Source: Planctomycetaceae bacterium (GTDB taxonomy: Bacteria; Planctomycetota; Planctomycetia; Pirellulales; Pirellulaceae). Taken from it: a DNA stretch of 64,000 bases. Below are positions 61,815 through 64,000 of the stretch, in pieces. Position numbers and translations under genes: made by a program. Below the pieces are notes generated by a model. It did no database searches. It saw only the letters and a program-made list of their open reading frames with translations, and was not told the origin of the DNA. Location: positions 248,001 to 312,000 of the forward strand of contig JACKHN010000003.1 in assembly GCA_020638975.1 (NCBI GenBank), read 5' to 3'. Numbering within the stretch: position 1 is the stretch's first letter; every line of letters starts with the position of its first letter.

Positions 61815-62640
61815 CTAGAAGCCTCGCCGTGGTTTGATCGGCTCTTTGTCTTCCGCATCATAGAATTCCCAAATGACTCCACCACCGAGCGGTCGCATTC
61901 GAGGGACGTCAACACGAGAGCGTGAGAAAACGCCGTCGCCTGCTTCATCTAGAATGTCTGCGTAGTAGTTCCGCGCCATGAACCTCGTTACCCACGAGGT
62001 CGCGCCTCCATCCGCAGGAAAGTTTTTAACTCTCGCGTTCAGATCGCAGTTTATGCTGTAACCGGCACCATCTGCTTGTCCAAACTGTGATAGACGTCGC
62101 TAACGCCATGTTCCACTAGTTTGCCGCTTGCAAGCAGTGCTGCATTCCTCTTTCGGTTGACCCCTTGGAATCCGATACCGTCTACGATTCCGTCGCTGAC
62201 TTGTCCTCTGGACTCCAAAAGACGTGGATCGATCCACGGACGCTACCAGCGACCTTGCTAAAAGTCCGTCGCACTTGAGTCGATTGAGCCACCCAGGATT
62301 AGCACATTGTCAACGGCCACGCCTAGATGTTCCAAAGCCAAGTAGCCCACATTGGAACCGTTGCTATATAAGATTAAGTTGATTGGCTCATTGCTTCCCA
62401 GCCTGCTCCGTTCAGCATGTAATTGCCGTAGTAACGTGGCCAATCTGACTGCGGCGCGCTGATTTACGCGACTCCACATCAATGCAGCGTCAACAACCGT
62501 TGACGGGCTGTTGCCGCAATACCCGTATCTAAAGTGGAGCATTCCTTGCGGCAAGCTCCTACTATCGCGCCGCCTTAGCCAACTCATCGGCAACAGAAGG
62601 TGAGTGTTTATCGTTGTAGTTTACGATGCCATGTACAAAA
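61815..62640 (-). pseudogene. Frameshifted C-terminal effector region of the Rhs protein
   Basis: Several consecutive open stretches in different frames read as one protein following the Rhs core. They are: VHGIVNYNDKHSPSVADELA; then DRSLPQGMLHFRYGYCG to INLILYSNGSNVGYLALEHLG and VDNVLILGGSIDSSATDF; then SKVAGSVRGSIHVFWSPEDK; then VDGIGFQGVNRKRNAALLAS; then GQADGAGYSINCDLNARVKN through to KEPIKPRRGF and TAG at 61815-61817. At least five frame changes occur. The LYSNGSN segment within a hydrophobic strand-turn-helix resembles the nucleophile elbow of alpha/beta hydrolases (lipase-like). Decay or sequencing error could explain it. Confidence 0.6.
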
Positions 62641-64000
62641 TACGTTTATTTTACCGCTTGGATCAGTTGCGTTGGTCGAGCTGTTCCCAACATACCGATA
62701 CAAGTTCGCATCACCTGCATTGAACCCTATCGGATCACTGGAGATAAACACGCCCTCGGTGGTGGCGTAGTAGCGGGCGCGGTAGTACATGAGGTCACTC
62801 TCCAGGTCGCGTTCGCGTCCCGTGAAGCCGAAGAGTGAGTTGACGGTTGCCGCACCACCCGACAGAGGTTGCCGGTTGTTGTCGAAGTAGCCTGTCTCGG
62901 TGCCGAAGGAATCGTAACGGATGTGCGCAATGCGATCGCCACTCGAGTGAACGACATCCCGAACCGTGCCAAGATGGTCCGTCAACAGCCATTCGACAAA
63001 GCTGTACATAGAACCTTGTGAGCTGGGACTTGAGCTAAAGAAAACCCGTTCGTCGGCCAGCACCATGTCCACGCTTGGACCGTACAGGTAGCGGTTCGTC
63101 AGGACAGGTTGCACGTCTGTACCGCCGTCCTTGAAAATCAAAGCAATGTGGTCACCATCGTAGGCGTAGATCTCGCGTCTAGGAACCTGTGAGCCGCTGC
63201 CGTCGTTGTCAATGGTTTTGGCGATTCGCCGGTCGAACACATCGTACAGATACTCAATTGCCTTATCCACGGCGGCGACCGCAGAGTACCTGTCGGTCTC
63301 GGTGATCCCCGTCAGACGATTGCGGTGATCCCACTCGTATTCGGTGACGTCGGTATCACCGTCGGATAACACGCCTGCACCCGGGAAGCCAGTCGCCTGT
63401 TTGTCAATAAACTTGGCGACACGATTCCCCTCTTTGTCGTACGTGAACGTATAAGTTCCATCCGATTTAACTCGGTTGTCCGTTCCATTCGGACTGACTT
63501 GCTCCAGTGGCGTTTGCGGATTACCGTCCAAATCGAGCTTGCGATTGCCATTGTCGTCGTAGACGTAGGACTCGTCCTCGGGTCTTGCGAATGGTTCCCC
63601 CGCGAACGGCTGGCCTTCGTAGTTGGCCGCAGTCAGTTGGTTGCGAGCATCGTAGTCATAGCGAATCGAGTAACGATCGTAATACAGATCGAACTTGTCG
63701 AGGCGGTTCGCCTGATCATAGCTGTAGTGGTAGGCAGCAATCGTGCGTAACGAACCATTGGGGTCGTTCGGATCGTAGGTGGGAGCAAGATAGAGTTGGC
63801 CATCCCAGGTATTGTTAGACTCTGTGAGGACTGTCTTGGCGTGGACGATGCTCTCGATGCGTCCGGTCCCGTCGTAGTCGAAGTGGCTGTGCGCCGCCAG
63901 CGCCCCGGCGGCAGAAGTACCCTCGTACCGCATGACATCGGTCATCTGACCTGCCGCGTCATACACCAAGGTTACATACTTGGCCGACACATCTCCCTGT
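62608..64000 (-). CDS. RHS/YD-repeat protein core (N-terminus beyond window)
   Basis: The frame is open from the window edge to 62608, so the first visible residue is not a true start. It holds multiple YD repeats (YVTLVYDAAGQMTDVMRYEG, YSYDQANRLDKFDLYYD, YDYDARNQLTAANYEG, YTFTYDKEGNRVAKFID, YEWDHRNRLTGITETD). The conserved core end follows, with LLTDHLGTVRDVV and YYRARYYATTEGVFISSDPI, then GDANLYRYVGNSSTNATDPSG. Such proteins form a cocoon that encloses a C-terminal toxin. After the DPSG motif the frame ends within 15 codons (INVFCTWHRKLQR). A one-base shift in TTTT restores reading into the tip described above. Confidence 0.9.
   Translation of the reverse strand, partial: QGDVSAKYVTLVYDAAGQMTDVMRYEGTSAAGALAAHSHFDYDGTGRIESIVHAKTVLTESNNTWDGQLYLAPTYDPNDPNGSLRTIAAYHYSYDQANRLDKFDLYYDRYSIRYDYDARNQLTAANYEGQPFAGEPFARPEDESYVYDDNGNRKLDLDGNPQTPLEQVSPNGTDNRVKSDGTYTFTYDKEGNRVAKFIDKQATGFPGAGVLSDGDTDVTEYEWDHRNRLTGITETDRYSAVAAVDKAIEYLYDVFDRRIAKTIDNDGSGSQVPRREIYAYDGDHIALIFKDGGTDVQPVLTNRYLYGPSVDMVLADERVFFSSSPSSQGSMYSFVEWLLTDHLGTVRDVVHSSGDRIAHIRYDSFGTETGYFDNNRQPLSGGAATVNSLFGFTGRERDLESDLMYYRARYYATTEGVFISSDPIGFNAGDANLYRYVGNSSTNATDPSGKINVFCTWHRKLQR

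Overview
This window looks like chromosomal DNA of a planctomycete, probably Pirellula/Rhodopirellula-like. The sequence-based reasons are: two formylglycine-type sulfatases, a two-domain DUF1080 (3-keto-disaccharide hydrolase) protein, a PQQ-like beta-propeller, and Tat- or Sec-exported catabolic proteins. It also carries bacterial genes of the tetrahydromethanopterin C1 pathway (formylmethanofuran dehydrogenase subunit B and formylmethanofuran:H4MPT formyltransferase), short palindromic intergenic elements of a kind I associate with this phylum, and an Rhs/YD protein. The assignment is inference; no rRNA or marker gene is present to prove it.

Layout. 1-8923 (minus strand): a transglutaminase/DUF2126 gene translationally coupled to a cut-off ATP-grasp gene; a secreted beta-propeller; a secreted 570-residue unknown coupled by an ATGA overlap to a tandem metallo-beta-lactamase protein. 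9241-23144: a small unknown, a zinc-ribbon/GAF-like protein, RecQ, sulfatase, FtsH, RsgA, FhcB, a second sulfatase and a receiver-HDOD protein. 23154-33462: a minus-strand xylulokinase/DUF2079/ornithine-cyclodeaminase-like set, a solute-binding lipoprotein, aldehyde dehydrogenase, a Tat-exported TIM-barrel isomerase, then 5-formyl-THF cyclo-ligase and Ftr.

33492-47915 is a type II secretion/type IV pilus-like locus. Two PilP/GspC-like lipoproteins on the minus strand face a plus-strand run: receiver protein, GspE/PilB ATPase, GspF/PilC, three GspG-like pseudopilins (two almost identical in tandem), GspH-, GspI- and GspJ-like minor pseudopilins, a short PilX/GspK-like protein, a fused PilM-PilN protein, PilO/GspM and the secretin. 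No prepilin peptidase is seen here. One lipoprotein carries about 13 elastin-like VPGGG units. 47932-56457: two PMT-type membrane glycosyltransferases, the DUF1080 protein, and an FHA-GAF-cyclase-like protein 1 nt upstream of an aquaporin.

56556-64000 is accessory in character: a CAT-anticodon tRNA with a terminator, a repeated-box control region before an AlpA/excisionase-like regulator, a complete-looking IS66 element that seems to cut into a small gene, a hairpin-rich stretch, and (minus strand) an Rhs core running off the window end. The C-terminal effector part of that Rhs is broken by several frame changes and is followed at once by a small membrane protein that could be its immunity partner. 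I found no CRISPR array and no rRNA.
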